Shown here: positions 9,757 to 19,280 of the stretch, in pieces
Numbering within the stretch: position 1 is the first letter of the stretch
Layout: each line of letters begins with the position of its first letter
From: an uncultured Oscillospiraceae bacterium
GTDB taxonomy: Bacteria; Bacillota; Clostridia; Oscillospirales; Oscillospiraceae
Length of the DNA stretch: 64,000 nt
Direction of reading: 5' to 3'
NCBI GenBank assembly: GCA_947589745.1
Contig: CANQCS010000004.1
Location: 47,570 to 111,569, forward strand
Notes under the pieces: generated by a model
The model's database searches: none
What the model was told of the DNA's origin: nothing
What the model saw: only the letters and a program-made list of their open reading frames with translations
Translations under genes and position numbers: made by a program

Positions 9757-11324
9757 CAGTCCACCTCAAATCCTTCCGCCTCAATATCGTCGTAGTGACC
9801 GGCGATGAGGCGCTTGCCGTCGGCGCCGGTGACGTTGACGTTCCGGATGCGGATATGCCGCACGTTGTCCAGGTACAGCCCCAGCCGGCACCGCTTCTCG
9901 GCGAAGTTCTGCATGGCCGGCACGGCGGGCTTGGCGTCGGGGGCGAAGGAGATGTCGATGTTCTCCAGCACCACCTCGTCGATGGGGCTCTCGGTGAGCC
10001 CGTCGATGTAGCAGGCCGCCACCTCCGCGCCGGTGCAGGTCATGTTGCGGAAGGCGAAAGAGCCCAGGTGGGGCGTCCTGTCGTCGATGGGCAGCTTCTC
10101 CCGGCTCCAGACGTACTCGGTGTACCGGTCCGGGTCGCAGCAGTTGTACCACATGTTGATGACGATGGGGGTCAGCACCTGCTCCATTTTGATGTTGTCA
10201 AAGAGAACGTTGGTGATGACGCTGTCCTTGCCCCGGCCCCGGCGGGACTTGATGCGAAGCCCCCGGTCCGTGGCGCGGAAGTGGCACTGGGTGACGCTGA
10301 GGTTCTTGATGCCGCCCGCCAGCTCGCTGCCCAGGGTCACCGCCCCGTGGCCGAACTGCATCAGGCAGTTGCGGATGGTGTGGTGATCGGCGGGGGAGAG
10401 GTACTTCCGGGCCAGCTCCAGCTTGCCGGACTTGATGGCGATGCAGTCGTCGCCCACGGAGAAGCGGCAGCCGATGATCTTGACCCCGTCGCAGCCCTCC
10501 GGGTTCACCGCGTCGGTGTTGGGGCTGACCTTGGGGGCGGTGACGAAGCAGTCCAGGACAGAGATATCCTGGGAGTAGAAGGGGTGGACGTGCCACGACG
10601 GGCCGTTAGCCACGGTGATGCCGTGGAGGGTGACGTGGCGGCAGCGGTTGAGGAAGATCACCCGGGGCCGGGCGGCGGGGAAGCTGTTGAAGTCCTTCCA
10701 CCAGTCGCCGTTCTGGCCGTTGCCGTCCACGGTGCCCCGGCCCACGATGGTGATGTCCGTGGCGTAGGCGCCCTGGAGCAGGGACTGGTAGGCGCACCGC
10801 TCCACCCCCTCAAAGGTGGCCAGCGGCAGGTCCCGTCCGGTGACGGCATCCGCCGCCGCGCCGGGGATGATGGGATACCGCTCCCGGTCCGTGGAGCCCA
10901 GCAGGACGGCGCCCTCCGCCAGCTCCAGGGTGATGTGGCTCCGCAGCGACAGGGGCAGGGACAGGTAGGTGCCGGGCGGGAAGTAGAGGCGGCCGCCGTC
11001 GGGCAGGAGGTTGATGGCCGCCTGGATGGCGCTTGTATCCTCGTGAACGCCATCGCCCGCTGCGCCAAAGTCCCTTACGCTGATGCAGCAGGTTTCCGGC
11101 TTGGTGTTCAGATGCAGTTCCTCCTCCGCGCCGGAGGCGAAACGGATGATGACGGTGTATTCGGTGTCAGGTCGCAGGTCAAAGAGGGAAAAGACGTTGC
11201 TCTTGCCCCGGAGGACCTCCGCGCCGTCCAGCAGGACGGCGTACTCCTCCGGCGCTTCGTAGGGCGTGGCGGTATCCAGCTCGAAGCAGGCGCTGCTGCT
11301 TCCGCAATACAGGATCTTTGTCAT
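9756..11324 (-). CDS. GH28 polygalacturonase, intracellular
   Basis: 522 aa with ATG at 11324, chosen because GAGAGG lies upstream; an upstream in-frame GTG would add five residues. A short Fn3-like N-terminal domain (about 1-85) precedes a right-handed beta-helix. GH28 signatures are all visible: NTDAVNPEG, GDDCIAIKSGK, GHGAVTLGSE and GLRIKSRRGRG, carrying the catalytic Asp triad, His and RIK. No signal peptide, so it probably acts as an exo-polygalacturonase on imported oligogalacturonides. Translationally coupled to the GH105 gene. Confidence 0.92.
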   Translation of the reverse strand: MTKILYCGSSSACFELDTATPYEAPEEYAVLLDGAEVLRGKSNVFSLFDLRPDTEYTVIIRFASGAEEELHLNTKPETCCISVRDFGAAGDGVHEDTSAIQAAINLLPDGGRLYFPPGTYLSLPLSLRSHITLELAEGAVLLGSTDRERYPIIPGAAADAVTGRDLPLATFEGVERCAYQSLLQGAYATDITIVGRGTVDGNGQNGDWWKDFNSFPAARPRVIFLNRCRHVTLHGITVANGPSWHVHPFYSQDISVLDCFVTAPKVSPNTDAVNPEGCDGVKIIGCRFSVGDDCIAIKSGKLELARKYLSPADHHTIRNCLMQFGHGAVTLGSELAGGIKNLSVTQCHFRATDRGLRIKSRRGRGKDSVITNVLFDNIKMEQVLTPIVINMWYNCCDPDRYTEYVWSREKLPIDDRTPHLGSFAFRNMTCTGAEVAACYIDGLTESPIDEVVLENIDISFAPDAKPAVPAMQNFAEKRCRLGLYLDNVRHIRIRNVNVTGADGKRLIAGHYDDIEAEGFEVD

Positions 11325-11335
11325 AGTAAAACCTC

Positions 11336-11977
11336 TCACTGGGCCGGCTTCTCCGCTCCCCTGTGGAAGAGGCCGAGCAGCAGGTGCTTCCCCTTGATGA
11401 GGAGCATATCGAAGCCGAGATAGAACACGCCAAACAAAACCGGCTCAACCCCCAGCGGCGGCGCCGCATCCACCGCGCCGGTGACGGACACGATGGCCAG
11501 GTTGATGACATTGTAGAGGCCGTAGATCAGGAACAGGACCACATAGCCGTAGAGAATGTTCAGGGGGAAGCTGACGTAGCCCTTCTTGGGGAACATCATG
11601 TACCGGCTGTTGGCCCCCGGGGTCCTCTCGAAGAACCGGAGCACCGGGTTGACCATCAGGTCCGTCACGATGCCCAGGGCCATGCCGGTGACCAGCAGCA
11701 GATCCAGGGTCCCGGACAGATAGCCGCCCAGGCCCCACACAAAGAAGAAGCACACAGCCCCGGCGAACCACGCCTTGATGAAGAGCAGCTTCACCCAGTC
11801 GGCGATCTTCAGCCTCGGCCCGGAGCGGTAGGCCCGCAGCTCCTCCTCCGACACCTCCGGCGAGTTGGACTCGTCGGCGTTGACCAGGTCGTCCACGGCC
11901 TTGGTCTTCAGCTTGTAGTAGTCGGTCTGCTTTTCGATCTCCGGCTTTTCCGGTCCGTTTTTCTTGCGCTTGCTCAT
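11336..11977 (-). CDS. Small membrane protein of the pectin ABC locus (unknown function)
   Basis: 213 aa, start MSKRKKNG chosen because AGGAG precedes the ATG at 11977. A charged, lysine-rich cytoplasmic N-terminus of about 60 residues is followed by about four membrane segments (roughly 64-86, 88-107, 137-163, 178-196) and a short basic tail. No catalytic motif is recognised. It is the last of several small membrane proteins interleaved with importer genes and lies directly before GH28, so an accessory role in transport or complex assembly is possible but unproven. Confidence 0.7.
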   Translation of the reverse strand: MSKRKKNGPEKPEIEKQTDYYKLKTKAVDDLVNADESNSPEVSEEELRAYRSGPRLKIADWVKLLFIKAWFAGAVCFFFVWGLGGYLSGTLDLLLVTGMALGIVTDLMVNPVLRFFERTPGANSRYMMFPKKGYVSFPLNILYGYVVLFLIYGLYNVINLAIVSVTGAVDAAPPLGVEPVLFGVFYLGFDMLLIKGKHLLLGLFHRGAEKPAQ

Positions 11978-11996
11978 GGAAACTCCTATCAGGCAG

Positions 11997-12024
11997 TTTG
12001 GGAGGCTCATACGAGCCTCCCAAA
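11997..12024. promoter_or_regulatory. Perfect 12-bp intercistronic hairpin
   Basis: TTTGGGAGGCTC and GAGCCTCCCAAA form a perfect 12-bp stem with a 4-nt loop, just upstream of the AGGAG site of the 213-aa membrane protein gene. No T-tract follows on either strand, so mRNA processing or stabilisation fits better than termination. Bases 12025-12119 hold nothing else recognised. Confidence 0.55.
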
Positions 12025-12119
12025 CCTGTCAGCTATTTGGGGGGCATGGACCCAGGGCGCGCCGCGCACCGCTGCCGTGTGCGGAGCCGCACCGGATACC
12101 CGGCGGCGGCCCGTCCTTG

Positions 12120-12680
12120 TCAGTCCTCGCCGGAGATGTCGATGGCGCCCATGTCGCCGTTGCCCTCCACGTCGATGGAGGTCTTGATCTTCCGCAGCAT
12201 CTTGGAGTACACCGGCAGCAGCGCGATGAGCACGATGGCCACCGCCAGGATGCCGACGTGGATCCGAAGGTTGTCGTAGGCGTACTTGATGTACATGGTG
12301 CTCTCATTCACCACGATGGGGTTCTCCCCACTGACCGCGCTCCAGATGAGGCTCATGTAGTAGCAGTCCGCGAAGATGATGACGGCGAACATGGCCAGCA
12401 TCAGCACCAGCATGGGCTTGTTCACTTTCTTGCGGTAGGGGAAGGCGTTGAGGAAGCACATGAAGGACAGCATGGACAGCAGCATGGTGGCAAAGCCGGC
12501 CAGGCCCATGCCCGGGCCCTGGATACGGGCCGTGGTGTCCGAGATGTGCATCAGGTTCATGGAGTAGAACAGGAACGCCACGATGACCACCGCCATGGGG
12601 ATCATCTGGGGACGGCGCTTGATGGCAACCAGGAACTTACGCCAGATCTCTTTCAGACCGCCGCTCTTTTTCTTTCCCAT
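12120..12680 (-). CDS. Four-TM membrane protein of the pectin ABC locus (unknown function)
   Basis: 186 aa. A lysine-rich N-terminus (MGKKKSGG) is followed by hydrophobic segments near residues 27-45, 58-78, 88-108 and 140-160, then an acidic tail ending DISGED. GGGAGG precedes the ATG, and the neighbouring ATPase gene ends 2 bp upstream, so they are cotranscribed. It is not recognised as a permease (no EAA loop). It shares size and layout, though not obvious sequence, with the proteins at 13768-14262 and 14259-14852. Confidence 0.72.
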   Translation of the reverse strand: MGKKKSGGLKEIWRKFLVAIKRRPQMIPMAVVIVAFLFYSMNLMHISDTTARIQGPGMGLAGFATMLLSMLSFMCFLNAFPYRKKVNKPMLVLMLAMFAVIIFADCYYMSLIWSAVSGENPIVVNESTMYIKYAYDNLRIHVGILAVAIVLIALLPVYSKMLRKIKTSIDVEGNGDMGAIDISGED

Positions 12681-12681
12681 C

Positions 12682-13755
12682 TCACTTACCTCCCCTTATG
12701 GCGTTGGTCGTCTCCTTGTCGAAGAAGTGCTTCCTGTTGAAGGAGAACGATGCGGTGTCGCCCACCCGGTAGTTCTTCCAGCCCTTGAGCTTGGCCGTGA
12801 CCTTCACGCCGGTGCCGCCCACATTGCCGTAGACCAGGGTGTTCATGCCCAGGTTCTCGCTGTTGGTGACGGCGGCCTTGAAGTCGCTGCCCTCCACGAT
12901 GTTCTCGGGGCGGACGCCCAGGGTGATCTCTTTCCCCTCGTAGCCCCGCAGCTCCGCCTTCTCCTCCGGGGTGAGGCCCACGGTGAAGCCCTTGCCCGTC
13001 AGCTTGTCGCCGTCCACCCGGACGTCGAAGAAGTTCATGGGCGGCAGGCCGATGAAGCTGGCCACGAAGACGTTGTTGGGGGAGTCGTACAGCTCCAGGG
13101 GCGTGCCCACCTGCTGGACGTGGCCCATGGACATGCAGACGATGCGGTCCGCCAGGGTCAGGGCCTCGGTCTGGTCGTGGGTGACGTACATCATGGTGGC
13201 CTGCAGCCGCTTGTGGAGCAGCAGGATCTCCCGGCGGGTGGCGCCGCGGAGCTTGGCGTCCAGGTTACTGAGGGGCTCGTCGAAGAGGAACACCTTGGGG
13301 TTCCGGACGATGGAGCGGCCCATGGCCACGCGCTGGCGCTGGCCGCCGGAGAGCTGGGCGGGCTTCTTGTTCAGCTGGCTGGTGAGGCCCAGGATCTCGG
13401 CCGCCGCCAGCACCTTCTTGTGGATGACGTTGGGATTCTCCTTGCGCAATGTCAGGGAGAAAGCCATGTTCTCATAGATGGTCATGTGGCCGTACAAGGC
13501 GTAGCTCTGGAACACCATGGCCATGTCCCGGTCCTTGGCCGGGGTCTGGGTGATGTCCTTGCCGTCCAGCAGCAGCTTGCCCGCGGAGATGTCCTCCAGG
13601 CCGGCCACCATGCGCAGGGTGGTGGACTTGCCGCAGCCGGAGGGGCCCACCAGGACGATCAGCTCGCCGTCCTTCACGTCCAGGTTGAAGTCAAAGACCG
13701 CCTGCACGTTGTTGTCGTAGATCTTGTCGATATGCTGGATGCTCAGCGTTGCCAT
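12682..13755 (-). CDS. Sugar ABC importer ATP-binding protein, UgpC/MsmX type (copy 2)
   Basis: 357 aa. It has Walker A GPSGCGKST (near residue 36), signature LSGGQRQRVAMG, Walker B VFLFDEPLSNLDAKLRG, H-loop THDQTEAL and a TOBE-type C-terminus with GLPPMNFFDV and LGVRPENIVEG. AAGGAGGTG precedes the start. It lies in the same transcript direction as the solute-binding protein and permeases, so it is the most direct energy partner of that importer. It is clearly related to, but distinct from, copy 1 at 6641-7720. Confidence 0.93.
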   Translation of the reverse strand: MATLSIQHIDKIYDNNVQAVFDFNLDVKDGELIVLVGPSGCGKSTTLRMVAGLEDISAGKLLLDGKDITQTPAKDRDMAMVFQSYALYGHMTIYENMAFSLTLRKENPNVIHKKVLAAAEILGLTSQLNKKPAQLSGGQRQRVAMGRSIVRNPKVFLFDEPLSNLDAKLRGATRREILLLHKRLQATMMYVTHDQTEALTLADRIVCMSMGHVQQVGTPLELYDSPNNVFVASFIGLPPMNFFDVRVDGDKLTGKGFTVGLTPEEKAELRGYEGKEITLGVRPENIVEGSDFKAAVTNSENLGMNTLVYGNVGGTGVKVTAKLKGWKNYRVGDTASFSFNRKHFFDKETTNAIRGGK

Positions 13756-13767
13756 GACTTCACCTCC

Positions 13768-14262
13768 TTACGCTTTGTTGGCTTCCAGGGTCTTCATGTG
13801 GTCCGCCAGTTCTTTGCACTTGACGAGGTTGATGACCGCCGAGGCCAGGAGGCAGACGGCGGAGATCAGGAGGCAGCCCACCGTCCAGGCAAACTGCCCG
13901 CCGCCCATGACCAGGACCTCCGCGCCGCCCACCATGGTGGTGGCGGAGTGGGCCTGCATGGGGAGGATGAACACGCGGACGATCTGGCCGATGCCGATGA
14001 CGGCCAGCAGGTAGGAGTAGTTCTTCTGGTAGTTCTTCACGCCCTCCGAGGACAGGAACACGGCCAGCATGAAGATCAGGTTGTAGACGATGGAGACGCC
14101 GATGAGGATCTTATAGTAGTAGGTGCCCACATCGGACTGGTAGATGCTCACAAAGTAGAACACGTTGAAGAGGATGCCCAGGATGGCCAGGGACGAGGAG
14201 GCGGTGTTCTTGATGAAGCGCATCCGGTCCCGCTGGATCGTGCGGTCGTCCATTTCGGTCAT
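13768..14262 (-). CDS. Four-TM membrane protein of the pectin ABC locus (unknown function)
   Basis: 164 aa. The start ATG at 14262 (MTEMDDRT) is preceded by AAGGAGG and overlaps the upstream stop by 4 nt (ATGA), so translation is coupled. About four hydrophobic segments: SLAILGILFNVFYFVSI, ILIGVSIVYNLIFMLAVFL, YLLAVIGIGQIVRVFI and a C-terminal LISAVCLLASAVINL. No enzyme motif recognised. The longer open frame at its 5' side is an overlap artefact. Confidence 0.72.
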   Translation of the reverse strand: MTEMDDRTIQRDRMRFIKNTASSSLAILGILFNVFYFVSIYQSDVGTYYYKILIGVSIVYNLIFMLAVFLSSEGVKNYQKNYSYLLAVIGIGQIVRVFILPMQAHSATTMVGGAEVLVMGGGQFAWTVGCLLISAVCLLASAVINLVKCKELADHMKTLEANKA

Positions 14263-14852
14263 GCGTTGACCCTCCTTCCTTCCTCGATGAGCTTCGCCTC
14301 GTCCTTCATCAGCTGCATCTTCCACACCGCGTTGAGCACCAGCAGCACGGAGACCAGGATCATCAGGCCGAAGACCAGATAGTGCAGGTCGAACCAGAAG
14401 GTGCTCTCGGTGTACAGGGTGCCCCACATCTCCGCGTGCTCCTTGAGCTGCTCAAAGTTCACGTTGGTCAGATAGTAGGCCTTGTAGGCCTCGATCTGGA
14501 TGTGGCCCCACACGGACATGGCCACGGCGGCCACGGCGTAGAGGCCGGTGGAGAAGTAGTTGCCGATGTAGTACTTCCGGCGGACATGGGTGTTGGTGAC
14601 GAACAGCAGCAGCGCCATCAGGATCAGCGCGATGCTGCACATCAGCAGCTGCTGGTTGAGCCCCTGCATGAAGTAGTAGATCTGGGAGCCCTCCACGCTG
14701 CTGTTCCAGATATCGTTGGCGTTGCGCATGGTGCTGTAGAAGCTATCATACAGATCGGTCATGATCCCGAGGGAGTAGATAAAGAATACCCCGCTCACGA
14801 TGATAGCCGCCAGGCAAAGAAGTTTCTGTGCTTTGATCTGCTTTTTATACAT
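14259..14852 (-). CDS. Four-TM membrane protein of the pectin ABC locus (unknown function)
   Basis: 197 aa. Hydrophobic segments lie near residues 10-30, 66-88, 100-118 and 155-180. The stretch between the first two (YDSFYSTMRNANDIWNSSV) and that between the last two (YKAYYLTNVNFEQLKEHAEMW) are probably extracytoplasmic. GGAAGGAGG precedes the ATG. It is the first small gene after the solute-binding protein gene. Function not recognised; an accessory role for the importer is inferred from position only. Confidence 0.72.
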   Translation of the reverse strand: MYKKQIKAQKLLCLAAIIVSGVFFIYSLGIMTDLYDSFYSTMRNANDIWNSSVEGSQIYYFMQGLNQQLLMCSIALILMALLLFVTNTHVRRKYYIGNYFSTGLYAVAAVAMSVWGHIQIEAYKAYYLTNVNFEQLKEHAEMWGTLYTESTFWFDLHYLVFGLMILVSVLLVLNAVWKMQLMKDEAKLIEEGRRVNA

Positions 14853-14881
14853 GACGACCTCCTTCCAGGGATGTTCTATCC

Positions 14882-14930
14882 GCCCCCGCGGGGGAGCCTC
14901 CGCTCCTCCGCGGGGGGATCAGCGTATCCG
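14882..14930. promoter_or_regulatory. GC-rich hairpin downstream of the binding-protein gene
   Basis: CCCCCGCGG near 14882 and CCGCGGGGGG near 14911 form a strong stem within the 137-bp gap between the solute-binding protein gene and the next membrane protein gene. No clear T-tract follows. Such a hairpin commonly keeps the binding protein mRNA more abundant than downstream genes. That role is an inference. Confidence 0.45.
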
Positions 14931-14989
14931 ATCACGATGGTCCGCGCGGCGGCGCCGCGCCTCCGTCGGTCGATGCCGGTCCGTCGGTA

Positions 14990-17224
14990 TCAGCCCAGGG
15001 TGTTGTAGAAGTTCAGCGCATTCTGCCAGGCGTCCTCCTTGATGGCCAGGTAGCGGGCGCCGTTCCAGGTGGTGGCCACGGTGTTGGCGGTGCTCTCCGC
15101 GTCGGTCATGGCGGGGTCAAGCATGTCGGCGCCGTAGCCGGAGACGATCAGCTGCAGGAGGATGGTGTCCTCCTTGCTCTTCTGGCTGAACTTGTTGTTC
15201 AGCTCAGTGTAGCTGGAGATCAGCTCGTTATCCTGCTTGGTGGTGGGCAGGACGGTGGGAACGATGGTGTACCAGCCGTTGTCCATGACCTTCAGCTCGG
15301 GGTGCTTGATGGTGCCCAGGGCGATGGCGGTGGAGATGTGGCCCGCGCCCTCGCGGCCCACCTCGTGGGTGCACTGGTACTCGAAGGACTGGCTCTTCAC
15401 GAAGGACAGGGTGGAGCCCAGGTACTGACGGGCGTAGTTGGTGTAGTTGCCGTTGGCCAGGCTCCACAGCTCCTCATAGGTCTCGTCGGCGATGACGGGC
15501 CACTGCTCGCCGTTGAAGTCGAAGGTCACATAGCTGCCGTCGGCGTTGGTCTTGATGAAGGCGTCGGGGCCGTAGCTCATCATGATCTGGCCTTCCTTGC
15601 TGTAGGCGTAGTCGATGAGCTTCAGGGCGGCGTTCAGCTTATCCTGGTTGCCGGCCACGCCGGGAGCGGAGATGGCCCAGGCGTCGGTCTTGACGGAGCG
15701 CCAGGACTCGGTGAAGCGCATGTACACGCCGTTGGGATCGGTGCCGTCATACCAGCGGGCCACGGGGACCATGACGGCCATGTACTTCTCACCCTCCTGG
15801 AGGGCGGTGGCGTTGTAGATGGTCTGGGTCTGGTTGTAGTCGTAGTGCATGAAGCCCAGGTCGTTGGCCAGATAGGTCTCGGTCTTCTCAGCGGACATAT
15901 CCACGAAGGCCTTGGAGATCAGGCCCTCCTGGACCATGGCGTGCATGTACTCCAGAGCCTTGTAGGTGTCGGCCTCCTGGCGGGCGTCGTGGAGCTTGTT
16001 ATCGGTGCCCACATAGAGGTAATCCTGGCGGGACTCCAGGCCGCGGACGCCGAACAGGGTGGCGGCGAAGCGGTACATATCCTGGCGGCGCTGGTTGTTG
16101 TCGTCCTCACGGGTGAAGAGGCCCTGGATGGAGTCGGTGCCGTTGAGGGTCTGGGGGTTGGCCACCACGCAGCGGAGCAGGGCCACCAGCTCGTCGGCGT
16201 CCCAGGCGGCGTTCTGGCCGATGAACAGGTCGGCGCGGTTGGTGCCGTAGTAGCCGCCATAGGCCTCGTCGATGTAGGTGCGGAGCATGTTGACGGCGGC
16301 CACACCGTCGATGGTGCCGGCGGCGTTCATCTTGTCGATGATGTTGCCGGCGGTGTCATAGTCCTTGGTGACCTTCTCGGTGCCGGAGCCGTCGGCCTTG
16401 ACCACGTCGATCTCCACCTTGCCGGAGGTGGGCATATAGGGCTGATAGACGGGGGCGGCCAGGTTCTTGCTGGCGCTGGCGGTGAACTCGCCCTCGCCGT
16501 TGAGCAGCTTCTCCACCCAGTCGGTGCGCATCAGGGGCATACGCTCGATGTCGTTGACGCCGTCGAAGTAGGGACTGAAGTAGAGGGCGCCGGTGGAGGT
16601 GTCGCCCACGATGGACATGCGGACGATGGGGTTGGCGTCCAGATAGGCCTTGAAGTTGGGCATCTGGTCCAGATAGTCGGCGATGTTCACCAGGCTGCCG
16701 GCCACGCCGTACTCATTGAGGGTGGCGGCGGTGCCCAGCACCACGTCCACCTGGTCCAGCTGCTCCTTCCAGTAGTCGAACTCGCTGCTGGAGCCGTTGC
16801 CCTGGTACTTGCTGGTGAACTTGACGCCCAGGATGTCCTGGACAGCGGCCCAGGTGGGCTTCAGCTCGCCGGTGTGGTAGGTCACGCCGTCGGCCAGGGT
16901 GATGCCGTCGCCGGCGATCTCGGCGTCGAAGACGATGCCGGTCTTGCTGTTGTTATAGCCGGTGGCCATGCGCAGCTCGGTGCCGGGGGCGTAGGTCAGC
17001 TCGGCGGGGGCGGCGGTGCTGCCCTGGTCGCTGGAGCCCTGGTCCGTGGCGCCCTGGTTGGTGGAGCTGTCCTGGGTCCCGGAGCCCTGCGTGCCGGAAT
17101 TCTGGGTGCCGCCGCCCTGCTGCTGGCTCTGCTGGGTGGGGATCTGGGGGCCGCAGCCGGCCAGGAGCGTGGCCATCATCATAACGGCCAGGAGAACGGA
17201 GAGAAGGGATCTGAACTTTTTCAT
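14990..17224 (-). CDS. Extracellular solute-binding lipoprotein of sugar ABC importer
   Basis: 744 aa, larger than most CUT1 binding proteins but usual for the LplA-like branch of Firmicutes. MKKFRSLLSVLLAVMMMATL then LAGC is a lipoprotein signal, with the lipobox Cys near residue 23. A Gln/Ser/Thr-rich linker (about 24-70) tethers the binding domain. ATG at 17224 is preceded by AAGGAGG; the longer frame adds an implausible N-terminus. It should capture pectin-derived oligosaccharides at the membrane and hand them to the adjacent permeases. Ligand specificity is inferred from the locus. Confidence 0.9.
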   Translation of the reverse strand: MKKFRSLLSVLLAVMMMATLLAGCGPQIPTQQSQQQGGGTQNSGTQGSGTQDSSTNQGATDQGSSDQGSTAAPAELTYAPGTELRMATGYNNSKTGIVFDAEIAGDGITLADGVTYHTGELKPTWAAVQDILGVKFTSKYQGNGSSSEFDYWKEQLDQVDVVLGTAATLNEYGVAGSLVNIADYLDQMPNFKAYLDANPIVRMSIVGDTSTGALYFSPYFDGVNDIERMPLMRTDWVEKLLNGEGEFTASASKNLAAPVYQPYMPTSGKVEIDVVKADGSGTEKVTKDYDTAGNIIDKMNAAGTIDGVAAVNMLRTYIDEAYGGYYGTNRADLFIGQNAAWDADELVALLRCVVANPQTLNGTDSIQGLFTREDDNNQRRQDMYRFAATLFGVRGLESRQDYLYVGTDNKLHDARQEADTYKALEYMHAMVQEGLISKAFVDMSAEKTETYLANDLGFMHYDYNQTQTIYNATALQEGEKYMAVMVPVARWYDGTDPNGVYMRFTESWRSVKTDAWAISAPGVAGNQDKLNAALKLIDYAYSKEGQIMMSYGPDAFIKTNADGSYVTFDFNGEQWPVIADETYEELWSLANGNYTNYARQYLGSTLSFVKSQSFEYQCTHEVGREGAGHISTAIALGTIKHPELKVMDNGWYTIVPTVLPTTKQDNELISSYTELNNKFSQKSKEDTILLQLIVSGYGADMLDPAMTDAESTANTVATTWNGARYLAIKEDAWQNALNFYNTLG

Positions 17225-17318
17225 GGTATCCTCCTTAAAAATGTAGTGTCGGGTCGTATCGTTTGCCGGGCCTCCGCCCGGAAGAGTCACGAGAGGGATA
17301 GCCGCGGGCCGCCGGGGA

Positions 17319-18209
17319 TCACTCCTTGACGCCGCCCACGTTGACGCCCTTGGCGAAATACTTCTGGATGAAGGGATAGATGATGAGGATCGGCACGATG
17401 GAGCAGACGATCAGCGCGTAGATGACGGAGTCGGAGGCGTAGATCTCGTTCCAGCCGGCCAGATAGTCCGCGTCGGTGTACTGCTCCAGGCGGAGACGGA
17501 TGAAGACCTGCAGGGGCTGCTCGTTGGTGTTGGAGATCATCTGCCGCGCCCAGAAGTAGCCGTTCCAGCGGGAGATGGCGAAGAACAGGGCCACGGTGGC
17601 GATGGTGGATTTGCTCATGGGGATGAACACGTTGGTCAGGACCTGCATCTCCGTGGCGCCGTCCACGATGGCGGCCTCCTCGATCTCGGAGGGGACGCCC
17701 TCGAAGGCGTTGCGCAGCAGGATGATGTTCATGGCCGCCATGCCCATGGCGATGACTACCAGCCACTTGTCGTCCATGATGCCCACCGCGTTGAACACCT
17801 TCTTGGTGGCCAGGTAGTTCAGGTACTGGGGAACGATACCGGCGGAGAACCACATGGTGAACACCAGGAAGAAGTTGAAGGTCTTGCGGAACAGCAGGCG
17901 CTTCTTGCTCAGGGCGTAGGCGCCCAGGATGGAGGTGAGCATGGCCCACAGGGTACCGTAGAGGGTGACGAACAGGGTGTTGGAGTAGGCGTTCCAGAAC
18001 ATGTTGTCACCGAACATCCGGGCGAAAGCCTGGAACTGGATGTCCTTGGGGAAGAGGACGATGCGGCCGTACTCCACCGCCTCGCGGCCGCTGATGGAGG
18101 CGGACACCGCGTAGACGAAGGGGTAGAGGCAGCACAGGGCGAAGATGGTGAGCAGGGTGTAGCTGACGATCTTAAAGATCAGCTCGGAGATCTCAAGTTT
18201 TCTCTTCAT
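17319..18209 (-). CDS. Sugar ABC importer permease, LplC/YtcP-like
   Basis: 296 aa MetI-type permease with six predicted membrane segments. The cytoplasmic EAA coupling loop is seen as SEIEEAAIVDGATEMQVLTN, with a following IPMSKSTIATVALF helix (near residue 195). AGGAGGGTG precedes the start. It is paired with the permease encoded 12 bp upstream and followed by the solute-binding protein gene, the usual order for LplB-LplC-LplA-type importers. Confidence 0.93.
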   Translation of the reverse strand: MKRKLEISELIFKIVSYTLLTIFALCCLYPFVYAVSASISGREAVEYGRIVLFPKDIQFQAFARMFGDNMFWNAYSNTLFVTLYGTLWAMLTSILGAYALSKKRLLFRKTFNFFLVFTMWFSAGIVPQYLNYLATKKVFNAVGIMDDKWLVVIAMGMAAMNIILLRNAFEGVPSEIEEAAIVDGATEMQVLTNVFIPMSKSTIATVALFFAISRWNGYFWARQMISNTNEQPLQVFIRLRLEQYTDADYLAGWNEIYASDSVIYALIVCSIVPILIIYPFIQKYFAKGVNVGGVKE

Positions 18210-18221
18210 GGCACCCTCCTA

Positions 18222-19280
18222 TTAGTAGAGCGACGTGTTGGAGGCCTTCCGCGCGATGGTGTTGGCGCCGATGACCAGCAGCATACCGATGACGTTGTTC
18301 ATCATCTCGGCTGCCGCCGCGATGCCTGTGCCCGCGCCTCCGGCGCCCATGCCGTTGCGGTTGGCGAAGGTGGAGACCACGTCGGCGGTGACATAGGTGT
18401 TGGTGTTGTACAGCAGCAACACCTTCTCATAGCCGATGTTCAGCAGGGAGCCGATCCGGGTGATGAGCATGATGACGATGGTGGACAGGATGCTGGGCAG
18501 GACCACGTAGCGCATCTGCGCCATCTTGTCCGCACCGTCGATCTGGGCGGCCTCATAGCTGGTGGGAGAGATGGCGATGATGGCAGCGAAGAACACGATG
18601 CTGTCATAGCCGGCGCCCTCCCAGATGCCGCTGATCTGATAGATGGAGCGGAAGAACTCGGGGCGGTTCAGGAGGCCGGACATGGCCGTCTCCTCGCTGA
18701 CGAGGCCCAGTCCCGCCAGCGCCTGGCTGACGATGCCCATGCCGCTGGTGAGGGAGCCCTGCTTGACCAGCATGGTCACCAGGGAGGTCATAACGACGGT
18801 GGACATGAACTTGGGCAGGTAGGTGAGCACCTGGTAGATGCTCCGGGCCACGTTGGAACGGATCTCATTGAAGAACAGCGCCAGGATAATGGGGATGGGG
18901 AAGCCGAAGCAGAGCCCGTAGAAGCTGAGGATGAATGTGTTCCGCAGCGCTCTCCAGAAGTCTGTGGACAGGCTGTCCCCTGCGAAGAGCAGGCGTTTGA
19001 AATACGAGAAGCCGGAAAAGAACTGCTGAGACACCGGTAGGACCTGATCCGGGACCTTGAAGCAGCTGAGCAGCTCGTACATCGGGAAGTAGCGCCAGAA
19101 CAGGAAGACAAGCAGCATGGGGACAAGCATCAGGTACAGCCGCCAATCCTTCACAATGGTCAGACCGACGTGCTTCCAGTAGTGCTTTTCCACATCGTCT
19201 CGAACAGCTTGTTCCGGGCTGATCCGATAAACGCCTTTGGTTTTATCGAACTCGAGGAAATCCGCTGCCCTTTGTTTCAT
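18222..19280 (-). CDS. Sugar ABC importer permease, LplB/YtcQ-like
   Basis: 352 aa MetI-type permease. It has a longer cytoplasmic N-terminus (about 50 residues) than usual, then six membrane segments, with the EAA loop SYEAAQIDGADKMAQMRYVV near residue 247. AAGGAGG precedes the ATG, which overlaps the end of the upstream membrane protein gene by 4 nt, so the two are translationally coupled. Confidence 0.93.
   Translation of the reverse strand: MKQRAADFLEFDKTKGVYRISPEQAVRDDVEKHYWKHVGLTIVKDWRLYLMLVPMLLVFLFWRYFPMYELLSCFKVPDQVLPVSQQFFSGFSYFKRLLFAGDSLSTDFWRALRNTFILSFYGLCFGFPIPIILALFFNEIRSNVARSIYQVLTYLPKFMSTVVMTSLVTMLVKQGSLTSGMGIVSQALAGLGLVSEETAMSGLLNRPEFFRSIYQISGIWEGAGYDSIVFFAAIIAISPTSYEAAQIDGADKMAQMRYVVLPSILSTIVIMLITRIGSLLNIGYEKVLLLYNTNTYVTADVVSTFANRNGMGAGGAGTGIAAAAEMMNNVIGMLLVIGANTIARKASNTSLY

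Noticed and set aside
9190..9795. 201-codon plus-strand frame opposite GH105
   Set aside because: Antisense shadow; Val/Leu/Gly/His-rich translation without family features.
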